Source: Denitratisoma sp. DHT3 (GTDB lineage Bacteria > Pseudomonadota > Gammaproteobacteria > Burkholderiales > Rhodocyclaceae). Taken from it: DNA of 64,000 bases. Position 1 is the first letter of the stretch. Each line of letters begins with the position of its first letter. The translations under genes were made by a program, and so were the position numbers. Below, piece after piece: positions 53,774 to 64,000 of this stretch. The notes beneath the pieces were generated by a model. It searched no databases. It worked only from the letters and a program-made list of their open reading frames with translations, and had not been told where the DNA came from. The DNA lies in the NCBI RefSeq assembly GCF_007833355.1, contig NZ_CP020914.1, forward strand, positions 2,094,047 through 2,158,046, read 5' to 3'.

Positions 53774-55261
53774 TTAACGCGACTCCTTGATCAGCCGCCC
53801 GTTGGCGGGCTGGATCGGCCGGGCATTGTTGCGATAGAGCCGGGAGAAGGTGGCGATCTGTTCCGGCGACACCTGCAACGGCTGGCGGAACACCAGCCAG
53901 AGCACGCCTTCCGTGCAGGGCGGCGTGGTCATGGAGCCCATGTAGCTGAAGTAGCTGCGATCGCTGGGCAGCAGATTGTTGAGGTCGATAGCCGTCGACG
54001 GCAGCAGTTCCTGGCCCACTTCCAGCGGCATGTTGTTCCACAGGGTCTGGATCAGCGGCTGTTCGCCGCCTTTTTCCAGCAGCACCGCCACCACCGCCTG
54101 ATGGCCCTCGTAGTCCTGATGCACCAGATGCACCACCATGTCGAAGGCGCGCCCGGCGATGCGCTCTTCCGCGGGACGATGGAAATGGAACTGCTGCAAT
54201 TCGTAAGTGCGCCCCATCACCTTGATGGTGTTGCCTTCGGAAACCCCGACCTCGATGGTGCGGCCGGTGTCGACGATGCGGAACAGCGTCGGCTTGTAGT
54301 CGAACTGGATTTTCTCCTGATCCACCTTGATGATGCCGTCGCGGATGTCGATCGGCGACTGGCGCTTGCCGCTGGCGCAGGTGGCGAAGTGGGGACGCAG
54401 CGTGCCCCAGCTGGACGGCCCGCCCTCCCCGCCATAGCTCCATTGGATGTCGCGATGGACCTCCACCGCCGGGGCCGGCTCCGGCTTCGTCTTGCGGGGA
54501 AGGACGAGGCGGCGCGGGCCGGAAGTCGCCAGCATGCGCTCGCGGACATGGCGTTCCTCGATGGCCGCCTTGGCCGACTCCTTGGCCGCGTCCGTGGGCT
54601 GCTCCAGCTTCGACTTGTCGATCTTCGGCAACTCGATGAAACGCTTGGGTGCCGCCGCGTCGGCCGCCGCCTCGGCCCCCTTGCCTTCCGCCTTGGCGGC
54701 GGACTCGGCAACCCGGGTCGTTTTCAGCGTGTTGGTGCCATCGGTGACCATTTCGGCGTGCATCACGCCAAAGGACGGCGCCGGTTTGGCGCCCGCGATT
54801 TCCGCCGCCGGGCGCGCAGCCGTCCCGGCGGCTTTCTTGCCGTCGGCGAGCGGCCGCGATTTGCACGCCTCGGCCAGCAGCGCGGCATCGATGCCGCCCG
54901 CGCCGACGGCCATCTCGTGCGGCGTCAGCAACGGTTCGCTGCGCAGCAGGGTCTCGCCCCGCAAATAGAGCCGCTTGACGATGGCGAAGCGGCTGCCGGC
55001 GCAGTCGTAGCTGTTGAGGGCTTCAACCGTGTTGTAGGGTGTGCCGGTCTCGGGGTCCGTCATGGACTTGGACAGGGTCAGCCGGGTCCAGGCCAGGACG
55101 CGGCCGTCTTCGCCACGGGCGATGCGGCTGGTATCGATGTCCACCCGCTCCCGCTTTCCCTGGACCACTTTTTCCCAGGCGGCCCCCTGAGCGGCAGCAA
55201 CCATCCCGGCCATCCCGATTCCCACCAGGACGGCAGCGAACGTGGCTCCTTTGATCCCCAT
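53774..55261 (-). CDS. Alpha-carbonic anhydrase fused to an adhesin-E-like domain
   Basis: A 495-residue exported protein: signal peptide (1-27), a domain with VDIDTSRIARGEDGRVLAW and LNSYDCAGSRFAIVKRLYL that resembles surface-adhesin protein E (residues 28-130), an Ala/Lys-rich linker, and an alpha-type carbonic anhydrase from about residue 245 (WSYGGEGGPSSWG, QSPIDIRDG). Zinc ligands are the HxH in LQQFHFHRPAEER and His in MVVHLVHQDYEG; the threonine-Pro-Pro-Cys segment TTPPCTEGVLW is present. It interconverts CO2 and bicarbonate in the periplasm. ATG 55261 has AAGGAA upstream. The fusion is uncommon; most bacterial enzymes are about 250 residues. Confidence 0.88.
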   Translation of the reverse strand: MGIKGATFAAVLVGIGMAGMVAAAQGAAWEKVVQGKRERVDIDTSRIARGEDGRVLAWTRLTLSKSMTDPETGTPYNTVEALNSYDCAGSRFAIVKRLYLRGETLLRSEPLLTPHEMAVGAGGIDAALLAEACKSRPLADGKKAAGTAARPAAEIAGAKPAPSFGVMHAEMVTDGTNTLKTTRVAESAAKAEGKGAEAAADAAAPKRFIELPKIDKSKLEQPTDAAKESAKAAIEERHVRERMLATSGPRRLVLPRKTKPEPAPAVEVHRDIQWSYGGEGGPSSWGTLRPHFATCASGKRQSPIDIRDGIIKVDQEKIQFDYKPTLFRIVDTGRTIEVGVSEGNTIKVMGRTYELQQFHFHRPAEERIAGRAFDMVVHLVHQDYEGHQAVVAVLLEKGGEQPLIQTLWNNMPLEVGQELLPSTAIDLNNLLPSDRSYFSYMGSMTTPPCTEGVLWLVFRQPLQVSPEQIATFSRLYRNNARPIQPANGRLIKESR

Positions 55262-57509
<2,248 letters not shown>

Positions 57510-57538
57510 CGCAGCGCTTTCCCAACCATCCAACTCTC

Positions 57539-57569
57539 GGCCCTGCCCCTTTGGCGGGGCCATTTTTTT
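57539..57569 (+). terminator. Rho-independent terminator after thiC
   Basis: GGCCCTGCCCC, loop TTT, GGCGGGGCC then ATTTTTTT, 30 bases past the thiC stop. Strong GC stem with a 7-T tail. Confidence 0.88.
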
Positions 57570-57578
57570 GAGCATTCC

Positions 57579-58337
57579 ATGTCCGACGAACTGATCCGGA
57601 TTGCAGAACAGGATGGCATCGCCATCATCACCCTGAACCGCCCGGCCAAGCGCAACGCGCTGACCCTCGCGATGTACGAGCGCCTCGGCGAATACTTCGC
57701 CGCGCCGCCGCCGTCGGTGCGGGTCGCCATCCTGACGGCGGCAGGAGAGCATTTCTGCGCCGGCGGCGATCTGGGCGAGCATCAGGAGAAGAACCCCATC
57801 GACGTGCTGCACACCTCGCGGCGCCGGCAGGCCATTTTCGACCGCATCCAATACAGCGGCATCCCGCTGGTGGCGGTGCTGAAGGGCGCCGTGCTCGGCG
57901 GCGGCCTGGAACTGGCGCTGACCGCCCATGTCCGCGTCGCCGAGGCCACGGCCTGGTTCCAGCTGCCCGAGGCGGCCCACGGCCTGTTCATGGGCTGCGG
58001 CTCCACGGTGCGCCTGGGACGCATCCTGGGACCGGACCGCATGGCGGAAATGATGTTGACGCGCCGCATCTACAACGCCGGGGAAGCGGTCGGCCTGGGT
58101 CTCGCCCACTATGGCGTGGCGGCGGACGCCGGCCTGGCCAAGGCGCGGGAACTGGCCGTCACCATCGCCGCCAACACCACCACCGCCAACTGGTTCATCA
58201 CCAACGCCCTGCCCCGCATCGACAGCATGGCCAGCGCCGACGGGCTTTTCGCCGAGTCCCTCGCCATCGGCCTGATCCAGAGCGACCCCGAAACCCGGCG
58301 GCGGATGGAAGACTTCATGCAAAAGCGCAAAAAATGA
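57579..58337 (+). CDS. Enoyl-CoA hydratase/isomerase family protein
   Basis: A 252-residue crotonase. The oxyanion-hole segments are HFCAGGDLGE (58-67) and KGAVLGGGLELAL (103-115). Both catalytic Glu positions of hydratases seem kept: E in QLPEAAHGLF and E in RMAEMMLTRRI. It probably hydrates a 2-enoyl-CoA, but crotonases are versatile and the substrate cannot be read from sequence. It starts 9 bases after the thiC terminator and stands alone. Confidence 0.88.
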   Translation: MSDELIRIAEQDGIAIITLNRPAKRNALTLAMYERLGEYFAAPPPSVRVAILTAAGEHFCAGGDLGEHQEKNPIDVLHTSRRRQAIFDRIQYSGIPLVAVLKGAVLGGGLELALTAHVRVAEATAWFQLPEAAHGLFMGCGSTVRLGRILGPDRMAEMMLTRRIYNAGEAVGLGLAHYGVAADAGLAKARELAVTIAANTTTANWFITNALPRIDSMASADGLFAESLAIGLIQSDPETRRRMEDFMQKRKK

Positions 58338-58353
58338 GAAGGCTGAAAAGGCT

Positions 58354-58488
58354 CGCCCCCTTCGCCCCCCTCCGGGGGGTTCGATACAGCTCGCTGCGCT
58401 CGATATTACGGGGAACGCTGTAGCGGCACCGATAGGTTGCGGCTTCGCCGCGTGCCGCTTTTCCTTGCGACGGCGCAGCGGAAAAGCT
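58354..58488 (-). repeat. Interspersed intergenic repeat, copy B (inverted)
   Basis: Reverse complement of copy A at 55332-55470, with the same order of blocks and only scattered differences. It starts with CGCCCCCTTCGCCCCCCTCC and ends with GCGGAAAAGCT. The two copies face each other and enclose thiC and the crotonase gene. Confidence 0.85.
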
Positions 58489-58541
58489 TCATTTTCATGC
58501 TGGGCATAGAATGCCGTTTTATCTCTGATCAGGAGCCCGCC

Positions 58542-59048
58542 ATGACCGCCAGTTCTGCCTTCGTTCTGCGCAGCCCCGACCTTTCCGCCGATACCCTGAT
58601 TCCCAACAAGCATGTCTACAACGGCTTCGGCTACACGGGCGAGAACGTCTCTCCGGCCCTGGAATGGCGGGGGGCGCCCGCCGACACCAAGAGTTTCGCG
58701 CTGACCGTGCATGATCCCGACGCCCCGACCGGCAGCGGCTGGTGGCACTGGGTGCTGGTTAACATTCCCGCCGGCACCACGGCGCTGCCCCAGGGTGCGG
58801 GCAATCCGGGCAGCGGCCTGGCCCCCGCGGGCAGCCGGGAGATTGCCACCGACTTCGGCGAACCGGGCTGGGGCGGTCCCTGCCCGCCCCAGGGCGACGA
58901 GCCCCACCGTTATGTGTTCACGATCCATGCGCTGGGCGTGGAGCGCCTGGATCTGCCCGAGAACGCCACGCCGGCCCTGGTCGGCTTCAACCTGCATTTC
59001 AACACCCTGGCGAAGGCCAGCTTCACCGCCAGGTACGGCCGCAAATAG
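58542..59048 (+). CDS. YbhB/YbcL-type PEBP family protein
   Basis: A 168-residue phosphatidylethanolamine-binding-protein homologue. Signatures are NVSPALEWRGAP, the DPDAPTGSGWWHWVLVNIP block and GWGGPCPPQGDEPHRYVFTIHAL. Bacterial members are cytoplasmic or periplasmic with unclear ligand. ATG 58542 has AGGAG 8 bases ahead; the frame upstream runs into repeat copy B and is not coding. Confidence 0.92.
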   Translation: MTASSAFVLRSPDLSADTLIPNKHVYNGFGYTGENVSPALEWRGAPADTKSFALTVHDPDAPTGSGWWHWVLVNIPAGTTALPQGAGNPGSGLAPAGSREIATDFGEPGWGGPCPPQGDEPHRYVFTIHALGVERLDLPENATPALVGFNLHFNTLAKASFTARYGRK

Positions 59049-59054
59049 GCCGGC

Positions 59055-59315
59055 ATGGACTGTCGTCCCGGCTGCGGCGCCTGCTGCATCGCGCCTTCGA
59101 TCAGTTCGCCCCTGCCGGGACTGCCGCAGGGCAAGCCTGCCGGGCTGCCCAGTCCCCAGCTCACCGCCGACCTGCGCTGCGTGATTTTCGGCCGTCCCGA
59201 GCGGCCGCCCTGCTGCGCCGGCCTGCGGCCATCGGCCGAGATGTGCGGCGAGAACCGACAGCAGGCCCTGGCCTGGCTGCAACAACTGGAGCGAAGCACC
59301 GCTCCCTTCGCGTAA
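59055..59315 (+). CDS. YkgJ-like cysteine cluster protein
   Basis: An 86-residue protein with the N-terminal CRPGCGACC motif and later Cys at [13 protein letters not shown] and MCG, as in YkgJ-family zinc or iron-sulphur clusters. Function is unknown. It lies 6 bases after the PEBP gene, so they are likely co-transcribed. Confidence 0.85.
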   Translation: MDCRPGCGACCIAPSISSPLPGLPQGKPAGLPSPQLTADLRCVIFGRPERPPCCAGLRPSAEMCGENRQQALAWLQQLERSTAPFA

Positions 59316-59351
59316 AATCCGCCGTTTGAACAAATTCCAGGGAGTTATTCC

Positions 59352-59960
59352 GTGCAACTCGTCTGCCTCGACCTCGAAGGTGTGCTGGTCCCCGAAATCT
59401 GGATTGAATTCGCCGAGCGCACGGGCATCCCCGAACTGCGCCGCACCACGCGCGACGAGCCGGACTACGACAAGCTGATGAAATACCGCCTGGGCATCCT
59501 GGCGGAAAAGAAGCTGGGCCTGCCCGACATCCAGGCGGTGATCGCCAGCATGGGCCCCATGCCCGGCGCCAAGGACTTCCTCGATGAGCTGCGCCAGGAC
59601 TTCCAGGTGATCATCCTGTCCGACACCTTCTACGAATTCGCCATGCCCCTGATGAAGCAGCTGGGCATGCCCACGCTGTTCTGCCACAAGCTGGAAGCCG
59701 ACGCCGCCGGCATCCTGGTGAACTACCACCTGCGCATGCCCGACCAGAAGCGGGAGTCGGTCAAGCGTTTCAAGGAACTCAACTTCAAGGTGATCGCCGC
59801 CGGCGACTCCTACAACGACACCGCGATGCTGGGCGAGGCCCACGCCGGCATCCTGTTCCACCCGCCGGAGAACGTGATCCGCGAATTCCCCCAGTTTCCC
59901 GTCACCAAGAGCTACGGCGAACTGAAGGCGGAGATACTCAAGGCTTCTTCCCGTATTTAA
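59352..59960 (+). CDS. thrH: Phosphoserine phosphatase / homoserine phosphotransferase ThrH
   Basis: A 202-residue HAD-superfamily enzyme. Motif I is CLDLEGVLVPEIW (nucleophile D7, with Glu at 9 as in ThrH), motif II IILSDTF and motif III/IV AAGDSYNDTAML. ThrH removes phosphate from phosphoserine and can move it to homoserine. It starts with GTG at 59352 after CAGGGAG. It precedes purU by one base, suggesting one transcript. Confidence 0.93.
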   Translation: MQLVCLDLEGVLVPEIWIEFAERTGIPELRRTTRDEPDYDKLMKYRLGILAEKKLGLPDIQAVIASMGPMPGAKDFLDELRQDFQVIILSDTFYEFAMPLMKQLGMPTLFCHKLEADAAGILVNYHLRMPDQKRESVKRFKELNFKVIAAGDSYNDTAMLGEAHAGILFHPPENVIREFPQFPVTKSYGELKAEILKASSRI

Positions 59961-59961
59961 G

Positions 59962-60822
59962 ATGCACGGGAACCGCTTTTTCACCCTCTCGGCCTCCTGC
60001 CCGGACCAGGTCGGCATCATCGCCCGCGTCGCCAGCTTCATCGCCGAGCACGGCGGCTGGATCCTCGAGTCCAGCTACCACGCCGACGACATCGACGGGC
60101 GCTACTTCATGCGCCTGGAGATCAGGGCCGATTCCCTGCCCTTCCTGCTCGCCGAATTCCGCGAACGCTTCCGCCCCCTGGCGGAAAGCCTGCGGATGGA
60201 CTGGAAGATCACCGACTCGGCGGTGAAAAAGCGCGTCGTGGTGCTGGTCTCCAGGCAGGAGCACTGCCTCTACGATCTGCTGGCGCGCTGGCAGAGCAAG
60301 GAACTGGACATCGAGATCCCCTGCGTGATCTCCAACCACGACACCTTCCGCGGCTTCGTCGAATGGCACGGCATTCCCTTCCACCACGTGCCGGTGAGCG
60401 CCGACGACAAGGCCCAGGCCTACGCCGAAGTGATGCGCCTGTTCGAGGAAGTGCGCGGCGACACCATGGTGCTGGCGCGCTACATGCAGATCCTCTCGCC
60501 CGAACTGTGCCGCCGCTATCCGGGCCAGATCCTCAACATCCACCACAGCTTCCTGCCCAGCTTCGTCGGCGCCAAGCCCTACCATCAGGCCTACCAGCGC
60601 GGCGTCAAGCTGATCGGCGCCACCTGCCACTACGTGACCGAGGAACTCGACCAGGGTCCGATCATCGAGCAGGACGTGATCCGCATCGACCATTCCGACT
60701 CGGTGGCCGACATGGTGCGCTACGGCAAGGACATCGAAAAAACCGTGCTGGCGCGCGGCCTGCGCTACCACCTGGAAGACCGGGTGCTGGTCCACGGCAG
60801 CAAGACCGTCGTTTTCCGATGA
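59962..60822 (+). CDS. purU: Formyltetrahydrofolate deformylase PurU
   Basis: A 286-residue enzyme with an N-terminal ACT domain (FTLSASCPDQVGIIARVASF) and a formyltransferase-like catalytic domain from about residue 90. Active-site residues Asn-His-Asp are visible in LNIHHSFLPSFVGAKPY and EELDQGPIIEQ. It hydrolyses 10-formyl-THF to formate and THF, supplying formate and balancing one-carbon units. Its stop overlaps the next start (ATGA). Confidence 0.95.
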   Translation: MHGNRFFTLSASCPDQVGIIARVASFIAEHGGWILESSYHADDIDGRYFMRLEIRADSLPFLLAEFRERFRPLAESLRMDWKITDSAVKKRVVVLVSRQEHCLYDLLARWQSKELDIEIPCVISNHDTFRGFVEWHGIPFHHVPVSADDKAQAYAEVMRLFEEVRGDTMVLARYMQILSPELCRRYPGQILNIHHSFLPSFVGAKPYHQAYQRGVKLIGATCHYVTEELDQGPIIEQDVIRIDHSDSVADMVRYGKDIEKTVLARGLRYHLEDRVLVHGSKTVVFR

Positions 60823-61253
60823 ACTGGCAAAAGCTGCGTCGCCAACTGCGGCGGGAAGCGCGGGAATACCTCGCCGACCTGCACGACATCCGCGAAGGCC
60901 TGCGCCACCTGGAAGGCTGGCTGACCCTGTGCCTGCTGATCGCGGTCATGTTCATGGTGGCGGTGTGGTTCGTCACCGGCCTGGGCTTCGACCGGCTCAA
61001 CTCCCTGACCGGCGCCCTGGGCGCCTGGCGCCCACGCATCTGCCGCCCGCTGGACGACTTCAACGCGGTGGCTCTGGTCATCGACAGCCTGGTGATGATG
61101 CTGCTGGCGATCGTCACCATCGGCGAAATGATGCGCCTGCTGGACCGCAAGCGCAGCAGCCTTCCCGCCAACTACCGGACCGTGGCGATCCCCGCCTTCT
61201 TCATGCTGCTCGCCGCCATCGCCGGCATCGTCTACATGCGCATGATCTGCTGA
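60819..61253 (+). CDS. Small membrane protein of unknown function
   Basis: A 144-residue protein with a basic helical start (KLRRQLRREAREYLADLHDI) and hydrophobic segments at about 34-56, 81-102 and 121-140. No known motif recognised. Overlap with purU by 4 bases and a shared terminator downstream place it at the end of the thrH-purU unit. Confidence 0.75.
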   Translation: MNWQKLRRQLRREAREYLADLHDIREGLRHLEGWLTLCLLIAVMFMVAVWFVTGLGFDRLNSLTGALGAWRPRICRPLDDFNAVALVIDSLVMMLLAIVTIGEMMRLLDRKRSSLPANYRTVAIPAFFMLLAAIAGIVYMRMIC

Positions 61254-61258
61254 GACGA

Positions 61259-61296
61259 CAAGAACAAAGGGCGCCCGGAGGCGCCCTTTGTTCTTG
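61259..61296. terminator. Bidirectional terminator between the purU unit and amtB
   Basis: CAAGAACAAAGGGCGCC, loop CGGA, GGCGCCCTTTGTTCTTG: a perfect 17-bp stem with A/T-rich outer arms, located between two convergent units, so it can stop transcription from both sides. Confidence 0.85.
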
Positions 61297-61308
61297 CAAG
61301 GTTAAGGA

Positions 61309-62784
61309 TCAGAAATGATAGGCCGACTCGCCGTGGGAGGTGATGTCGAGTCCTTCGCGCTCCTCTTCCTCCGGCACGCGCAGGCCGATCGCGAGATCCA
61401 CCAGCTTGTAGGCCACGAGCGAAACCACGCCGGAAAGGAGGATGGTGACGCCCACGCCGGTGGCCTGGACGATCACTTGATCGACGATGGCGTAGTTGTC
61501 GGCGACCTTGTCCGCCACGTAGTCGTAGATGCCGGTGCCGCCCAGGCTGGGGGACGCGAAGACGCCGGTGAGCAGGGCGCCGAGGATGCCGCCGACGCCA
61601 TGCACGCCGAACACGTCGAGCGAGTCGTCCATGCCCAGCATCTTCTTCAGGCCATTCACGCCCCACAGGCAGATCACGCCGGCCAAAAGGCCGATCACCA
61701 AGGCGCCGCCGACGCCGACGAAGCCGCAGGCGGGGGTGATCGCCACCAGGCCGGCGACCGCGCCGGAGGCGGCGCCCAGCATCGAGGGTTTGCCCTTGAT
61801 CAGCCATTCCGCGCCCATCCAGGACAGCGCCGCGACGGCGGTGGCGAGCCAGGTGTTGACGAAGGCCAGGGCGGCGGCGCCGTTGGCTTCGAGCGCCGAG
61901 CCGGCGTTGAAGCCGAACCAGCCGAACCACAGGAGCGACGCGCCGATCATGGTCATGGTCAGGGAGTGCGGAGCCATCGAATCCTTGCCCCAGCCCACGC
62001 GCTTGCCGACCAGGAAGGCGCCCACCAGGCCGGCGACGGCGGCGTTGATGTGCACCACGGTGCCACCGGCGAAGTCGAGCGCGCCCTTCTGGAACAGCCA
62101 GCCCGCGGTGGCGTTGAGCTTGTCGGCCGCCTCGGCGGAGACGTAGCCGTCGGGACCGGCCCAGTACCAGACCATGTGGGCCATCGGCAGATAGCTGAAG
62201 GTGAACCACAGCACGGCGAACAGCAGTACGGCGCTGAACCGGATGCGTTCGGCGAAGGCGCCGATGATCAGCCCCACCGTGATGGCCGCGAAGGCACCCT
62301 GAAAGGGGATGTAGGCCAACTCGGGCAGCGCGACGCCCTTGCTGAAAGTGCCAGCCAGGGAGTCCACCGTCACGCCCTTCAGGAACAGCTTGTCGAGACT
62401 GCCGAAGAAGGCGTTGCCCTCGGTGAAGGCGATGCTGTAGCCGTAGATCGCCCACAGCACGCTGATCAGCGAGAAGATCACGAACACCTGCATCAGCACC
62501 GACAGCATGTTCTTGCTGCGCACCAGGCCACCATAGAACAAGGCCAGGCCGGGGATCGACATCAGGATCACGAAGGCCGTGGCGACCATCATCCAGGCCG
62601 TGTCGCCCTTGTTGGGCACGGGGGCGGGGACGGCGGCCGGTGTCTCGGGAGTGGCGGTGGCAGCCGCCGGCGCCGCCATGGCGGCGACCGCGGGCACGGC
62701 CTCGGCCGGCTTGTCGTCGGCCCGGGCGCCGCTGCCGATGGCGAGCGTCGCCACGCTCAGCAGGATTGCGAGCAGTTTTTTCAT
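61309..62784 (-). CDS. amtB: Ammonium transporter AmtB
   Basis: A 491-residue ammonium channel. Signal peptide (about 1-23), then an Ala/Pro-rich linker (25-58), then eleven membrane helices. Family motifs seen: ALFYGGLVRSKN, FAGGTVVHINAAVAGL with the first pore His, and FGVHGVGGILGALL with the second. GlnK is just upstream (start 10 bases after its stop), the usual pair in which GlnK blocks AmtB when nitrogen is plentiful. ATG 62784 begins the signal peptide; the in-frame region upstream overlaps glnK. Confidence 0.95.
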   Translation of the reverse strand: MKKLLAILLSVATLAIGSGARADDKPAEAVPAVAAMAAPAAATATPETPAAVPAPVPNKGDTAWMMVATAFVILMSIPGLALFYGGLVRSKNMLSVLMQVFVIFSLISVLWAIYGYSIAFTEGNAFFGSLDKLFLKGVTVDSLAGTFSKGVALPELAYIPFQGAFAAITVGLIIGAFAERIRFSAVLLFAVLWFTFSYLPMAHMVWYWAGPDGYVSAEAADKLNATAGWLFQKGALDFAGGTVVHINAAVAGLVGAFLVGKRVGWGKDSMAPHSLTMTMIGASLLWFGWFGFNAGSALEANGAAALAFVNTWLATAVAALSWMGAEWLIKGKPSMLGAASGAVAGLVAITPACGFVGVGGALVIGLLAGVICLWGVNGLKKMLGMDDSLDVFGVHGVGGILGALLTGVFASPSLGGTGIYDYVADKVADNYAIVDQVIVQATGVGVTILLSGVVSLVAYKLVDLAIGLRVPEEEEREGLDITSHGESAYHF

Positions 62785-62794
62785 GATGGCTCCT

Positions 62795-63160
<366 letters not shown>

Positions 63161-63964
63161 TCAGAAGGTCTTGGTGAAACTCAGGACCGCCTTGCCCTTG
63201 GCCACGTTGGAAAAACCCGAGGTGGAACCGGCGCCGGCGACGAAACCCGAATTCGGCCAGGAATAGGTCTCGCCCGGCTTGCCCTTGGCATTGGTGTCGG
63301 AATACGACAAGCCGACCACGCCGAAGCCCACATCCTTGGTCACGCCCAGTTTCACGTCGGTGTAGTCGGCGACCCCCAGGTCACGCACCTTCTGGTGGCC
63401 GACGTGGGCGGCCAGGCCCCAGCCGTCGCCCAGATCCAGGCTGTAGTTGGCCTCCAGGTAGCCGCTGCCGCGGGTACTGCCGCCGCTGGCGGAATACCAA
63501 CCGATGAAGTGGTCGGAAATCGCGCGGGAATACTTGACGGTGAAGGTCTTGTAGCCGATGGCGCCGTAGATCTCGGTGGTGTTCGGATTGGCGCCGAAGG
63601 CATTGGCGGGGCCGTGGTTGGAATAAATATAGGCGATCGCGCCGACGTCGTAGCTCCAGTCGCCGCCAGCGAAGGCGCTCTTGTAGCCACCGTAGAGATC
63701 GAGTTCGGTGTTGCCCTTGCCGGTGTAGTCCTTCACCCAGGAGATGGTGGAGCCCCACGCGCCCAGGTAGAAGCCGCCGGGATGGGCGTAGTCGACGCCG
63801 CCTTGCAGGGCCGCGTCGCCATGCGTCTGGCTGATGCCGCGGAACAGGTAGTCGGACACCACGCCGACGTTGAAACTGAAGGGCGAGGTTGGCCCGGCCT
63901 CTTCCGCCAGGACAGGCAGCGAAAACAGTCCGGCGAGGGCGATGACGATGACGGATTTCTGCAT
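63161..63964 (-). CDS. TorF family putative porin
   Basis: A 267-residue outer-membrane beta-barrel protein with a signal peptide (cleavage near VLA-EE, residue 21) and the start SFNVGVVSDYLFRGISQTHG typical of the TIGR02001/TorF family; it ends with Phe (LSFTKTF), the usual barrel terminus. It is 27 bases ahead of glnK, an arrangement common in betaproteobacteria; a role in ammonium or urea uptake is a guess from context. Ribosome site TAGGAGAAA precedes ATG 63964. The promoter lies mostly outside the window. Confidence 0.9.
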   Translation of the reverse strand: MQKSVIVIALAGLFSLPVLAEEAGPTSPFSFNVGVVSDYLFRGISQTHGDAALQGGVDYAHPGGFYLGAWGSTISWVKDYTGKGNTELDLYGGYKSAFAGGDWSYDVGAIAYIYSNHGPANAFGANPNTTEIYGAIGYKTFTVKYSRAISDHFIGWYSASGGSTRGSGYLEANYSLDLGDGWGLAAHVGHQKVRDLGVADYTDVKLGVTKDVGFGVVGLSYSDTNAKGKPGETYSWPNSGFVAGAGSTSGFSNVAKGKAVLSFTKTF

Positions 63965-64000
63965 GGCGTTTCTCCTATAAGAACCTATAAAAAAACAACA

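Overview
The window is high-GC DNA from a betaproteobacterium. The chromosomal part (thiC, thrH, purU and a torF-type porin–glnK–amtB cluster) looks Rhodocyclales-like, but that is an impression from gene content, not a measured placement. No rRNA, tRNA or CRISPR array is visible. Positions 1 to about 53.4 kb are one end of an integrative conjugative element (ICE) of the ICEclc/PAGI type with a genomic-island (MPF-G) mating apparatus. The rest, to 64 kb, is host chromosome.

The ICE backbone runs on the + strand. It starts with the C-terminus of the TraD coupling protein and a TIGR03747 membrane protein (1-1277). It resumes at 25.1 kb with the RAQPRD, TIGR03758, 03745, 03750, 03746, 03749, 03752, 03751 and VirB4-like 03744 genes, a DsbA-like thioredoxin, a RadC/JAB protein, TIGR03757, 03756, 03755, a small membrane protein and TraG-N (to 39.2 kb). 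A MobH relaxase (47.2-49.0 kb) and a P4-type tyrosine integrase (52.1-53.4 kb) follow.

Three cargo sites interrupt the backbone. Cargo 1 (1.4-24.9 kb, minus strand) is a 23-kb operon with the class 1 DISARM genes: a SNF2 helicase (drmD), a large adenine methylase (drmMI), drmA, drmB and the phospholipase-D-like drmC. It also carries an excisionase-like HTH gene, a cytosine-C5 methylase, a Vsr nuclease, a PD-(D/E)xK nuclease with Cys clusters, and, between drmMI and drmA, a three-gene block: an Hsp90/MORC-type ATPase fused to a TIR-like domain, a second RapA-like helicase, and an actin/Hsp70-like ATPase with a disordered N-terminus. Most genes overlap by a few bases, so they are probably co-expressed. 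This is the most novel part of the window: a DISARM-type machine that seems to have gained an ATPase/TIR module.

Cargo 2 (39.5-47 kb) holds qatABCD led by a poly-gamma-glutamate-hydrolase-like gene, and an AbiEi/AbiEii pair. Cargo 3 (49-52 kb) holds an XRE regulator and a cytochrome P450 gene lying between two diverged copies of a truncated LysR effector domain. The ICE therefore carries at least three recognisable anti-phage loci.

The chromosomal segment carries an alpha-carbonic anhydrase fused to an adhesin-E-like domain, thiC (no TPP riboswitch visible), a crotonase, a PEBP protein, a YkgJ-like protein, thrH, purU, a small membrane protein, and then amtB, glnK and a torF-type porin on the opposite strand. 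Two inverted copies of an approximately 135-bp intergenic repeat bracket thiC and the crotonase gene.
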